Positions 12,159 to 21,689 are shown, counted from the stretch's first letter. The stretch is DNA of 37,648 nucleotides from Welwitschia mirabilis (GCA_051453625.1 JBOZIK010000001.1:87800524-87838171); one strand, 5' to 3'. A program made the numbers and translations. The notes: generated by a model from the letters alone, not told the origin.

Positions 12159-13189
12159 TTCAATTGCACCAATTAATAAATATGAAGATATCTTAAGGAG
12201 TTATCAATAACATCATGTTGGAAATCAACCTTACACTACTCTTAATCTAGAGGCATTAATGACTGAATTCTTGTATTTTTTATCACAAACAATAGATTAA
12301 ATTTAAAACCCATAAATAAACAATGGTACCAATTAACCTAATAAGGATGTAGATATGAGGAATTTAATTTAAAGATTTATTAAGTTAAATCCATAAAAGT
12401 TTATAGGAAATTTAGATCCATCAAAAATAGAAGCATGTCTAAGTGATATTGAAGAGTTTGCATGTACCTTAGGATGCAATGAATATGAAAAGGCTTTAAC
12501 TATTTACATATTATAAGGAAAAGCTAACCTATGATGGAAAACAAAGATGGTAAAATTAGCTAAGGTGGAAATTTCATTAGGGAAGTTTGATAACATATTT
12601 AAGAAAACATATATCACTAAGTTCTACATTTGTCAGAAAGTTACTAAATTCTATAATCTCCGGTAAGCTCATAATGTGACCATATCTTTACATTAATGAA
12701 AATTGATGGAATTATTAAGATATGTATTGCATATGCATCTTGATGAAGAAGCCAAAGCAAATATCTTTAGTAAAAGTATTCTTCCTTTTTTTGTTGCTAA
12801 AGTATCTGTGTTTCAACTTAGAACTTTAGTTGAGGCTATATGAAAAGAAAAATTAGTAGAACAAAGTTGGTAAAGACAATAAGAAAATAAGAAATAAATT
12901 CCTCCTAATTGTTTCAAATTTAAGGGAAATTAATCATAGGTATTCCATTGTAATAAGAATCAGAATTTTAATAAGAATAATGTTATTAGTCATAATAGTA
13001 TAAACATGAATTTTAACCAAAACAAATGTGCATCATTCAAGAGGAATTAGAATGTTCCCAATTAGAATCATGTAAGAAATCAATCACAAAGATCCAATTT
13101 GAAGAAAAGTTAGAACTAAAGATATTATTAAGGTCAATATAATAATGGCTTTCAATGCTTCAATTGTAAAGGAAACCTCAAGGTTAAAT

Positions 13190-13202
13190 AATGTTCATTA
13201 TT
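13190..13202 (+). repeat. SINE target-site duplication, left
   Basis: This 13-base direct repeat differs at one position from 13461-13473 and belongs to the gag sequence of the host retrotransposon. Confidence 0.88.
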
Positions 13203-13460
13203 GTCAATGACTGCTTACTAGAGTGGTAAGGTCACAGACACATAAACCCAGAGGTTTAAAGTTCAAACCCTGGTAGTAGTGGGGAATACAAATGGAATAG
13301 ATTGCATAAGCCCAAGTTCTACTGAGCATTTGTATGGCACAAAATTACCTACCTATTATTAGTAAGGAATTCAAACAGAATAGATTTGTAATCCCAAACT
13401 CCACTGGGAATTTGTGCGACACAAAATTACCTATTTACTATCTCTTCAAAAAAAAAAAAG
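13203..13460 (+). mobile_element. tRNA-derived SINE with dimeric body and poly(A) tail
   Basis: The 5' part has a pol III internal promoter: an A box TACTAGAGTGG at 13216-13226 (10 of 11 consensus positions) and a B box AGTTCAAACCC at 13260-13270 (9 of 11). They are 33 bases apart, as in a tRNA gene. The body then repeats itself: 13283-13361 and 13364-13447 share CAAA..GAATAGATT, CCCAA.(T)TC.ACTG, and GACACAAAATTACCTA or a close variant. It ends in a poly(A) run. The flanks AATGTTCATTATT (13190-13202) and AATGTCCATTATT (13461-13473) are a 13 bp target-site duplication with one mismatch, and they lie in gag, so the precise insertion is clear. I do not know its family name. Confidence 0.9.
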
Positions 13461-13473
13461 AATGTCCATTATT
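13461..13473 (+). repeat. SINE target-site duplication, right
   Basis: Partner of 13190-13202. It immediately follows the SINE poly(A) tail, after one G. Confidence 0.88.
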
Positions 13474-13599
13474 TAGTAAGAGCTTGTCTAAATAATAATT
13501 AGAAAATCCTCAAGGATTACAGACCATTTAGTAACCAATTAAATAACCTTAAGAAGCAATAAATAATCAAGTGGTATAATTTTAAAACTCAGTCATAGA

Positions 13600-14150
13600 A
13601 GGTAAAGTGCTACTTAATAATACAGAAATAGTTATGTTATGTGACTATGGAGAAATTCATTTCTTTATATGCCTTAAGAGTTATTCTAAGAAAAAAATTA
13701 TGTTATGTTGTAATTGAGGGATGCATAAAGCTTGCAAATGGGTCCATAAATAAGGTTAATCAATAGGTTCAAAATTATATTGTACATATAAATGGAAGAG
13801 CTTTTTAGATTAAACTAATTATTACTAATTTAAGAAAATATGATATTGTTTTTGTCATGAATTGGTTAATGAGAATAAGGAAATTATAAATTATGAGAAG
13901 TGTTATTAGAAATGATAAATCATGATTAAACAATAACCTTTCAAGATTGATCTAAATTAGTTGTGAATAACTTAATTAAACATAAGTATATAAAGAGGAA
14001 AATAAAGAAGGAATCATTATTTTATATGCTTATCTAAAATCAGCTAAGGTAAATGAAAGAGAAAATTTAGTGGAAAATATATTGATAATTCAAGATTATT
14101 TTGATGTATTTACAATAGAATCACTAGGAATGTCATCTATTCAATAAGTT
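13600..14150 (+). pseudogene. Retrotransposon protease relic
   Basis: At 13629-13670 the frame reads IVMLCDYGEIHFFI. This corresponds to the aspartic-protease active site, normally D-S/T-G, here D-Y-G (13643-13651). Later, 13850-13870, comes a VMNWL-like segment typical of the protease C-terminus in this superfamily. The frame is broken by several stops. The protease would have cut the Gag-Pol polyprotein. Confidence 0.7.
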
Positions 14151-14990
14151 GAGTTTACTATTGATTTGATTCCAAAACTCAACCTATTTCCAAGGCATCA
14201 TATAGAATGTCTTCTACAAAAATAAAATAATTAAAATTTAGCTTAAAAAACTTCTACAAAAGGGTTTTATTCATCTTATTTTATCACCATGAGGTACACT
14301 AGTGTTGTTTGCAAAGAAAAATTATGGAAGGATTAGGTTATGCATTGATTATAGATAGTTAAATAAAGTTACAATTAAGAACAAGCATTAATTACCAAGA
14401 ACAGATGATCTCTTTAACAAACTTAGGAAATCTAATGTATTTTCCAAAGTTGATTTAAAATATAGATATCATCAATTCAAATTCAAAAAGAAGATTTTCA
14501 TAATGTAGCTTTTAGAAGTTGCTATGAGCATTATGAGTTCATTATCATACCTTTTAGTATAACTAATACTCTTATAGTATTTATGAGCTTATGAATCACA
14601 TCTTTCATGCATATCTTAATTTCTTTGTAAATGTGTTTATCAATTGCATTCTCATTTATTCTAACTATTATAAGGAACATGAGAAACACTTGAGAATAAT
14701 CTTGCATACTTTAAGAAATTATTGATTATATGCTAAGATTCAAAAATATTATTTCTAAAAGGAATCCATTTAATTCTTAGGCCATTTAGTATCTATGAAT
14801 GATATTTTAGTTGATTGATATAAATTTAATATAATTATAGAATGATTAATACCTTTAACTATTACTTAGGTTGGAAGTTTTATTGGTCTTGCTAGGTACT
14901 ATCATCTTACTTAAGGTAGCTTATTTCCTAATACATCTTTTACAAAAAAATAAAGAATTTCAGTAATAAGTTTTATGAAGAAAAATAACG
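14150..14990 (+). pseudogene. Reverse transcriptase relic of right Ty3 copy
   Basis: Motifs in order: a KKLLQKGFIHLILSP block near 14248-14290, LCIDYR then LNKVTIKNKH near 14338-14390 (catalytic Asp kept), VFSKVDLKYRYHQF near 14440-14480, and at 14636-14647 FINC where the catalytic FxDD motif belongs. FINC is followed by ILIYSNYYKEHEKHLRIILH, a well-conserved continuation that makes the position certain. Both catalytic aspartates of that motif are lost. The left copy has FINY at the same place. Stops occur throughout. Confidence 0.9.
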
Positions 14991-14999
14991 AATTTCAGT

Positions 15000-15450
15000 G
15001 GGACAAAAAAAATGTTAAGAAGTCTTTGATCATCTTAAAGAGTGTTTAACTTATGCTCTAGTTTTAGCAATACTAAATGATTCTAAGATCTTTTTAGTTT
15101 ACACTGATGCATTAGGAGAAGATCTTATAGCTGTTCTTAAATAAGATAAAAAAAGTAATGGCATATGAATCAAGAAAAATTAATACACATAATAGAAACC
15201 ACCTTATCCATGATCTTGAATTATATATAGTAATGCTTGCTTTAAAATTATGAAATCATTATCTCTATGGTGTTAAATTTCAAGGTTGGACTAATCATAA
15301 GAGTTTAAAATACATTTTCACTCAACCAAACCTAAACCTTATACAAAGAAGATGGATAGAATTTTTGTGTGATCTTCATCTTAAAATTTTATGCCATAAA
15401 GACAAAGGAAACAAATTTGTAGATTCTCTTAGTAGATGTGGCTATCTTAA
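15000..15450 (+). pseudogene. RNase H relic of right Ty3 copy
   Basis: The frame runs FDHLKECLTYALVLAI near 15024-15070, IFLVYTDAL near 15090-15115 (catalytic Asp kept), HDLELYIVMLALKL near 15205-15250, NHKSLKYIFTQPNLNLIQRR near 15293-15350, and a DSLSR end near 15420. Only a few stops interrupt it, so this is the least decayed domain of the element. Confidence 0.88.
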
Positions 15451-15599
15451 AACAAATATGAAAATTTAAAATCAAATACTTGCTATTATTATATAGGGTC
15501 AAAAGAAAGATGAAAATTATCAAAAATTAAAGGATGAATTAGAAAAATTAATAGATTCAAGAGATTATAGTATTAATCCAAATTATTAAATTCAAGGAA

Positions 15600-16296
15600 G
15601 ATTCATGGTTTCTAATATATATGATATCAAACAAAGGTAAATGTTTAATTTTATAAAATAAAAATATTAGATCATCATGAAGGAGTAATAATGTGTCAAA
15701 ACATGAAGCAAAAATTTTGGTAGTTAGGGATGAAAATGAATATAGTCGAATTTGTACTAAAGTGTTTAAATTGTCAACAAGTTAAGATAGAACATAAAAA
15801 CCCAGTAGGACTACTTCATCCTCATAATATTCCAGACTATAAATGGAATGTGCTTTGCATGGATGTTATATTAGATCTCCTAAAAACCCCAAGAGATAAT
15901 GACTTAATCATGATTGTAATTGATAGAGAAACTAGATTAGTACACTTCATTCTAGTAAAGTCTATTTATAGTGCTAAGGATATAGCTAAAGTGTACATCC
16001 TAAATGTTATTCATTTGCATTGTGTACCTTGGTAATTATTTTTAATAAACATTCCAAATTTACTCTAAATTTTGATGAGAACTATAATTGGGTTTAGGAA
16101 CTAAGCTAAACATAAGCATGGCATTTAATCCTCAAATAGATGATTAAGCAAAAAGTGTTAATTAGATCCTAGAAGATCTTCTTAGAGCATGTGTTCTTAA
16201 TGAGACTAAGAGTTAAAAAGAATACCTATGATTAGTGGAATTTTCATATAATAATAGGTATCAAAGTTCTATTGAAATGGCTTCATTTAAAGCCCT
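15600..16296 (+). pseudogene. Integrase relic, 5' part, split by CACTA insertion
   Basis: The longest open stretch is 15730-16035 (101 codons). It contains the second half of the HHCC zinc domain (CLNCQQVKIEHKNP) and the first catalytic Asp region (LCMDVI). The zinc-domain histidine part lies upstream near 15670. After a stop at 16033, frames near 16080-16200 carry GTKLNISMAFNPQ and ILEDLLRACVL. The expected catalytic Glu position between them reads Lys (AAA) by my alignment. The frame is cut at codon ALY (16291-16296) by the transposon and continues at 30498. It would have inserted element DNA in the nucleus. Confidence 0.9.
16294..16296. repeat. CACTA target-site duplication, left (CCT)
   Basis: CCT precedes the CACTA end at 16297 and recurs at 30495-30497. 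Deleting the insert and one copy joins GCC-CT to ATATGATAGG and restores the integrase frame A-L-Y-D-R-K-C-R. Three bases is the usual length for CACTA elements. Confidence 0.85.
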
Positions 16297-16323
16297 CACT
16301 ACAAAAAATATAGGCTTTTAAGG
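16297..16323 (+). repeat. CACTA left terminal inverted repeat
   Basis: It begins CACTACAAAAAATATAGGC and continues TTTTAAGG. Compared with the complement of 26318-26344 it shares CTACAA, AATAGGC-like and TTTTAAGG segments, so the pair forms the terminal inverted repeat. Confidence 0.85.
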
Positions 16324-16612
16324 TGTTTTTTAAAAAGCAATAAAAAATGCCTTAAAGGCTTTTAAGGCATTTATTCACAAAATGCTTTAAAAAGGGTTAC
16401 CAGGATTTTAAGGTGTTTTTAAGATGTTTGAATAGTTTTCCTAAGGGGTGCCTCAAAAGGCTTTTGAGGCGTTTTTCCAAATAAATGCCTTAAAATCCTT
16501 TTGAGGTGTTTCCTTAAATAAATGCCTTAAAATTCTTTTGATGTTTTTCCCAAATAAACACCTTAAAATCCTTTTGAGGTGTTTTATCAAATAAACGCCT
16601 CAAAAGATTTAC
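16324..16612. repeat. Left subterminal palindromic repeat array of CACTA element
   Basis: The motif TTTTRAGGYRTTT and its complement alternate about a dozen times. From 16450 to 16612 they settle into roughly 40 bp tandem units, each a small palindrome of the form AAATAAATGCCTTAAAAT followed by CCTTTTGAGGTGTTT. In characterised CACTA elements (En/Spm) such subterminal repeats bind the TnpA protein. The same role here is inference. Confidence 0.82.
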
Positions 16613-17215
16613 TACAATAAAAAAAAATACATGATTTATATACTATTTACATGATAAATTACATCTGCACTAGTTACATGATAAATGATCCAAGTTTCCT
16701 AAAGAGAACCCTCCCAATCAATAAGATAATTGAAAACAAATTGGTTGCAGAGCCTCTACTTAGTTTGAAATGTTATATGAAAAGGATAAAATGTCATGAA
16801 AATTGGGGTTTATTAGTAGAAGGGCAACTTAATTTATCCAAATTCCAACCTAGGAGAGAAGGGATATGGTTTTTCTATTGTCAAGAAAGAAACCAATGCA
16901 AAGTNNNNNNNNNNNNNNNNNNNNNNNNNNNNNNNNNNNNNNNNAGGAAATTTAAATAATGACACATTTAACCACACAACAAATTGAGAATTCACTAACA
17001 AAATCTAATGCTTTTCTAAAATCAATTATAAGAAAATGTTATTAGTATGTCGAACATTATCTTTAAATCTTTAACTTTAGATAGAATACCAAATGTTTAT
17101 CAATGCGACAGAAACAAAAATTATGTTTCAATTATTAAATATTCTGAAAAAAGGTAACAAAAGAATGGCATAGGAATGATTCATTATCAATAGCCTAAAA
17201 CCAAAAAAACATTAA
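16613..17215. other. CACTA interior without a recognised gene
   Basis: Contains one gap (16905-16944). A plus-strand frame from 16651 shows no family I recognise and crosses the gap, so it is not called. Confidence 0.4.
16905..16944. other. Assembly gap (40 N)
   Basis: Unknown bases in the CACTA interior. Confidence 1.
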
Positions 17216-17485
17216 TTAAGAAGCTACCAGATTGACACACTTTTTCAAATTGAAAATCTTAACTACTATCACCTCATTGAAGGGTTTATAGAGTGCTCTA
17301 TATATCTCAGCATAAAGACTACATCTAACCTGTTCATATCTACTATATTTAGATTCGCCTATTAGACAACTTGCCTTGAATTATAAGCCAAAATTGAACA
17401 GACTTTCCAAAGATGATTTCTTTAAACTTTTGCTCACTAACTTCCAATGGCTAACATTCTTCAAAAAAATCTTCCTTCTATTCAT
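17216..17485 (-). pseudogene. Coding-like fragment of unknown product in CACTA element
   Basis: A minus-strand frame of 90 codons starting at the ATG 17483-17485 has one internal TAA (17381-17383). It includes KNVSHWKLVSKSLKK, CLIGESKYSRYEQVRCSLYA and EIYRALYKPFNEVIVVKIF. The mix of residues is far more protein-like than the surrounding A/T-rich noise. I do not recognise it. It could be the 3' portion of the same transcription unit as 19816-20142, or an exon. Confidence 0.5.
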
Positions 17486-18439
17486 CTTGGATCAAGATTA
17501 GCAAAAGCTCTCAAAGATAAAACTTTGTTTTAGATTGATCCTAACTATAACACTACGAATCAATAAACACTAGTTAGCACTTCAAACCATATGAATTCAA
17601 ACATAATAGAAGCCATTAAGTGAATTGAAGGTAAAAAATATAGAAAATTTTATTGATTTATTTCTTTACTAGAGTAGATGTCAAACATAATCAAAAACGT
17701 TTTGCAACAAAGAGCTCAGCTGGCCTATCGTGAATACAAAAAGGTATATTTTTTATCCAAGTTCATTTGTACTATATTTTAGTACCTTATATTATCAGAA
17801 CTAAGAGCTAAAAAAATGATTTAATATGATGGAAGAATAGAAAGAAATGGATTAAAGCAATAATATTCCTCAGATAGGCAGAAATGGTAAGATAAAGTCA
17901 AGAGTATGCATAGAAGCAGTTGCATATTTTGTTGTTTGAATGCTCCATTATCCATCTACCATAGGCATGATATTGAAAAATCTCCAATTTTAAACTTTTC
18001 TCTCTTGGGTTCTCTATTCCATATGTTGTTGTTACATTGTTTTTTTTGTTACTATGATTATCTACATTGTCGACCTTATCAAATTTAGACTTCGTACATC
18101 CAATAAAAACCTACTTATCAGAGGTAATGAAATTATGAAAATCACCTAATAGAGTATTGTTTGCAACATTACTAATTTCAATCAAGACCTACTTCATTGT
18201 TCTTCCCCCATTCCCCCTTCCCGCCCCTCTCACATCTGTTATAACCATATCTAATTATGCATCTATATAATTTGCATTCTTTAGGTCCTATGTGTCTAAT
18301 TAAAAATCTTTATTCAAGTGAAACATAAGGCACTAAAACTGATTTTATACATATAAATGCTAGAACTTGATAAAATTCTAGAAGTTTTGTGATATACTCT
18401 AAAAAATTTGAAGGTATACCATGAACAAAGTCCAAACTA
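17486..18439. other. No recognised gene
   Basis: A/T-rich CACTA interior. The plus-strand 60-codon frame at 17906-18088 has no similarity that I recognise. A GC-richer CCCCC/CCCGCCCC patch lies near 18205-18230. Confidence 0.4.
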
Positions 18440-18645
18440 NNNNNNNNNNNNNNNNNNNNNNNNNNNNNNNNNNNNNNNNNNNNNNNNNNNNNNNNNNNNN
18501 NNNNNNNNNNNNNNNNNNNNNNNNNNNNNNNNNNNNNNNNNNNNNNNNNNNNNNNNNNNNNNNNNNNNNNNNNNNNNNNNNNNNNNNNNNNNNNNNNNNN
18601 NNNNNNNNNNNNNNNNNNNNNNNNNNNNNNNNNNNNNNNNNNNNN
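18440..18645. other. Assembly gap (206 N)
   Basis: Unknown bases that cut the coding-like frame at 18646-18815. Confidence 1.
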
Positions 18646-18812
18646 GCCCCTAATATGCTTTTGTATTCTTCAAACAATGATTTGAGATTAAAGATGCTTC
18701 CATTATTCAATTCAGTTATTTGCAGTAATGCTTCCATTGAAAAATCAAAAACAAATGAAAATACTAAGAAAATACTGATTTTAGGCATAATTATATTGCT
18801 CAAAGACAGATC
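18646..18812 (-). pseudogene. Coding-like fragment, unknown, truncated by gap
   Basis: The minus-strand frame contains MEALLQITELNNGSIFNLKS then LFEEYKSILG before running into the gap. It opens after a TGA near 18816. The helical, amphipathic look suggests an exon of the transposon's minus-strand transcription unit. No family recognised. Confidence 0.4.
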
Positions 18813-18829
18813 CAATCAAAAATCAATTA

Positions 18830-19815
18830 GAACTTTTGCTTATTAAAATGAGATTTTTCTAAAATTTCATTTTAATAGCAATTAATACAAGAGAGTAATA
18901 ATATTGAAAATTGACAAACAAAGAATCATAGTTGTAAGCTTTAGTTGCTCTCCTCAACTAAATCTTCATTACCTATTTCCCTTATACAAACATGGGCAGC
19001 TAAAGAAAACTAGCATTCTCTCAGATCTCACATTATAGAAAAAGGGAGACTGAACATGTTATTGAAAATAGACTCCATGCACCTCCAAATATGGTCATTA
19101 CATAGATGATTGTCATTTCAAAAAAGCTAAGGATGGCTTATAATAGGTGAGAAAAAAGACACATACACAGTGATTAAACTAAAGCGTATGATAAAGCAGA
19201 AAAAAAAAATTAGTACTGTTGAAAATTTCAAGACTTAAAAAGATTAGGAGAAACCATTGCTAAAATAAGAGCTTGATAGAAATGAGTAAAAAAATGTTGA
19301 GAGACTAGGGGAATAAAGAAAATTCAAGTACATAATCCTAATAAGGAAGTCACATTCTTCCTCATTGTTTTTCATAGAGCATCCTAGGGAAGTAGATAAT
19401 CTGATCATGGTTCCAATTATGTAATTAGAACAGTGTTAAATCATTGATGAGAAAGCTAAAGCAAACCATATAATTAAGAAGCAGGTAATAAAGGGTCACC
19501 ACTTGAGAAATACTCAAAATGTAGATCTCTTTACACTTTATTCAATTCTTGAATTGATACAGAAGCCAATCAAAATGGTCAAATGCAATTTAAGAACCAA
19601 AGAAAAGACTAACTTGCAGAAGCATGAAATGTATTGAAAGATATCATCTGAAGCAAAAGTGCCATTCTAGTATGTTTGTCCCTACCTATATATCTCCAAG
19701 GCATTCACCAGAGGCCACTTACTAGAGCTATGTATTTGTCTAAGGCTTAATTATAAGCTATCTTAGATGCCATAAGTAAAGATTATGACATTAAATGATT
19801 GTAGATAGACTGGAC
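18830..19815. other. CACTA interior with weak minus-strand coding traces
   Basis: Short minus-strand stretches look coding (for example DLHFEYFSSGDPLLPAS near 19480-19530), but stops are frequent and no family is evident. It may contain decayed exons or introns of the unit that begins at 20142. Confidence 0.35.
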
Positions 19816-20142
19816 TTATAGGCTGTAGAGCTTGTCATTATCAAGATGCAGATCAAATTCCTTTACATCTATTTTATTTAGCACTTCAATTCTTGTAAAA
19901 TACAATGCAAAGTAGAGATTTTTATAGCCTTGGCTCTTCCTTGCCGATAGTGCAAGAGTAGATGGAGATGTCTCTTTACTAATAATGGTAGTCTATATTA
20001 CCTTGGAAACAGGCCTGTCACTTGCCCTTTCAGTGGACACATTACTCTCAGAGCTTATAGTAGTAAAGGAGAATTACTCTTCCCTAACATTTCATAGTCT
20101 ATTAAGTGGATCATCTTGATATCTTATTTTGTCAAAAACCAT
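19816..20142 (-). pseudogene. Start of an unknown transposon-borne gene, copy 1
   Basis: From ATG 20140-20142 (context gaaATGG, a good plant start) a 109-codon frame contains three internal stops. It reads MVFDKIRYQDDPLNRL, a Ser/Thr-rich stretch ESNVSTERASDRPVSK, then TLALSARKSQGYKNLYFALY and LNKIDVKEFDLHLDNDKLYS. The duplicate at 20620-20759 has TGG where this copy has TGA and CAG where it has TAG, which shows the frame is real and the stops are later decay. Function unknown. It could be a TnpA-like accessory protein or a captured host gene. Confidence 0.6.
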
Positions 20143-20344
20143 TTCATATTAATGCATTATGGATAATCCCAAATTGATTTTAGAGTACATTAGCTGTAGA
20201 GATTTTTTTCATTATAACGTGTAATGTATCTTGTTGATCAAGTTAATGTATCTCATTTTCTTCATTACAAGCTCATTAGATTGGCTTGGAATGCGGGTTA
20301 ATATATTAATTAGTGTTGTAATTAGCTACTCCATTATCAATAAG
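19987..20344. repeat. Tandem duplication A, copy 1
   Basis: Matches 20604-21497 in the same orientation, beginning TGGTAGTCT.ATTACCTT and ending near CTCCA.TATCAATAA. It holds the 5' end and upstream region of the unknown gene. The interval in copy 2 is longer only because it contains a 619-base gap. Confidence 0.82.
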
Positions 20345-20589
20345 GCTTTTATTTATGCTTTTCCATCCACTGGTATAAATTTACATCCCAACATGGACAA
20401 TTTGATATTTAGTTTTTCAAACACTATGAATGCACACTAGGCTATTGAATTCACATTCCAAAGGATAATTAACAATGAATAAATGACACAAATATTTTAG
20501 GAATGATATGTCTTTAAAAATGCTAGAATAAAAAACCAATTACCAAAGCTAAGAGATAAAAGGAAGATCATAGAAATCTTTTTCATTAA

Positions 20590-20603
20590 NNNNNNNNNNN
20601 NNN
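20590..20603. other. Assembly gap (14 N)
   Basis: Unknown bases at the left edge of duplication A copy 2. Confidence 1.
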
Positions 20604-20759
20604 TGGTAGTCTGCATTACCTTAGAAGGAGGCCCATCACCTGCCCTTCAAGTGGATACATTTTTCTTAGTATTGATAGTAGGAAATGAGAATTCCTATTT
20701 TCCAAATTCCATAGTTTTTCAAATGAATCATCTAGGTATCTGTTTTTGTTAAAAACCAT
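20604..20759 (-). pseudogene. Start of the same unknown gene, copy 2
   Basis: From ATG 20757-20759 the frame reads MVFNKNRYLDDSFEKLWNLE, then after a one-base deletion NTKKNVST and GPPSKVMQTT up to the gap at 20603. It pairs residue for residue with 19990-20142. Two codons that are stops in copy 1 are intact here. Confidence 0.6.
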
Positions 20760-20857
20760 TTTACATCAATGCATTATGAGTAATCCCTAAATTCATTTTA
20801 GAGTGCATCCACTATAGAGATTTTTTTTCATTATAATGTGCCATATATTTTGTTGGT

Positions 20858-21476
20858 NNNNNNNNNNNNNNNNNNNNNNNNNNNNNNNNNNNNNNNNNNN
20901 NNNNNNNNNNNNNNNNNNNNNNNNNNNNNNNNNNNNNNNNNNNNNNNNNNNNNNNNNNNNNNNNNNNNNNNNNNNNNNNNNNNNNNNNNNNNNNNNNNNN
21001 NNNNNNNNNNNNNNNNNNNNNNNNNNNNNNNNNNNNNNNNNNNNNNNNNNNNNNNNNNNNNNNNNNNNNNNNNNNNNNNNNNNNNNNNNNNNNNNNNNNN
21101 NNNNNNNNNNNNNNNNNNNNNNNNNNNNNNNNNNNNNNNNNNNNNNNNNNNNNNNNNNNNNNNNNNNNNNNNNNNNNNNNNNNNNNNNNNNNNNNNNNNN
21201 NNNNNNNNNNNNNNNNNNNNNNNNNNNNNNNNNNNNNNNNNNNNNNNNNNNNNNNNNNNNNNNNNNNNNNNNNNNNNNNNNNNNNNNNNNNNNNNNNNNN
21301 NNNNNNNNNNNNNNNNNNNNNNNNNNNNNNNNNNNNNNNNNNNNNNNNNNNNNNNNNNNNNNNNNNNNNNNNNNNNNNNNNNNNNNNNNNNNNNNNNNNN
21401 NNNNNNNNNNNNNNNNNNNNNNNNNNNNNNNNNNNNNNNNNNNNNNNNNNNNNNNNNNNNNNNNNNNNNNNNNNNN
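20858..21476. other. Assembly gap (619 N)
   Basis: Unknown bases. The expected content by comparison with copy 1 is only about 200 bases, so either additional sequence was here or the gap size is an estimate. Confidence 1.
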
Positions 21477-21689
21477 TAACTAGTAACTCCACTATCAATA
21501 AAGATTTAATTGAACTGAAAAAGAGAGAACACAAAGATTGACAACTCAAAATTAGTCCTCTCCAATCTGAGCAAAAACCTATCATCAAAAGGATAATATA
21601 TATCCAAACACAAAGGCCTAAGTTCCTGAGATGAAATTATAAGAAATCCAGTACTATCACTAACAATGGATAAGAACATACCTGTCTTT

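Larger units (their letters stand above)
10675..12215 (-). mobile_element. Complete LTR of an Athila/Tat-type element (1541 bp)
   Basis: On the minus strand it starts TGATGTTATTG at 12215 and ends ACAACATCA at 10675, giving matching inverted tips, with the primer site immediately inside. Two small gaps (11188-11201, 11796-11805) interrupt it. It contains repeated palindrome-like GTCATC...GATGAC motifs (11430-11910) and a long hairpin at 12138-12158. It lies exactly where the leader and 5' LTR of the right-hand Ty3 copy should be, so it probably inserted there or is the breakpoint of a rearrangement. The partner LTR is not visible and may be in the 8151-8848 gap. Confidence 0.7.
12220..13600 (+). 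pseudogene. gag relic of right Ty3 copy, interrupted by a SINE
   Basis: The frame around 12400-12640 reads a typical capsid segment (FIGNLDPSKIEACLSDIEEF, then TLGCNEYEKAL). It is followed by an Asn/Gln-rich tail with NQSQRSN near 13085 and a decayed knuckle CFNCKGNLKVK-stop-C at about 13157-13195. Compared with the left copy, the knuckle His is Leu and a stop has appeared. Directly after the last Cys codon the SINE at 13203-13460 interrupts the gene, and gag resumes at 13474 (SLF/SKSLSK). The product would have formed the virus-like particle in the cytoplasm. Confidence 0.82.
12220..16296 (+). mobile_element. Right Ty3/gypsy copy, part 1 (gag to integrase)
   Basis: This is a second member of the family at 1-7764, on the plus strand. 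Homology to the left copy starts around 12220, just inside gag. Its leader and 5' LTR are absent and an unrelated LTR sits there instead. Domains in order are gag, a SINE insertion, protease, RT, RNase H and integrase up to 16296. There a CACTA element interrupts a codon, and the element resumes at 30498. Removing 16297-30497 restores a continuous integrase frame across the join. The copy is inactivated by many stops, mostly at former CAA/CAG codons. Confidence 0.9.
20604..21497. repeat. Tandem duplication A, copy 2 (with gap)
   Basis: Same-strand copy of 19987-20344, divergent at roughly one base in six by eye. Both ends of the match are visible on either side of the 20858-21476 gap. Confidence 0.78.

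Noticed and set aside
12008-12196. 62-codon plus-strand ORF
   Set aside because: It lies in the U3-like part of an LTR and has no similarity, so chance is the better explanation.
13203-13290. A genuine tRNA gene
   Set aside because: A and B boxes are present, but the acceptor stem and anticodon arm do not form, and the poly(A) tail and target duplication make it a SINE.
16324-16612. CRISPR-like array
   Set aside because: Regular repeats exist, but they are palindromic CACTA subterminal units without spacers, in a plant genome.
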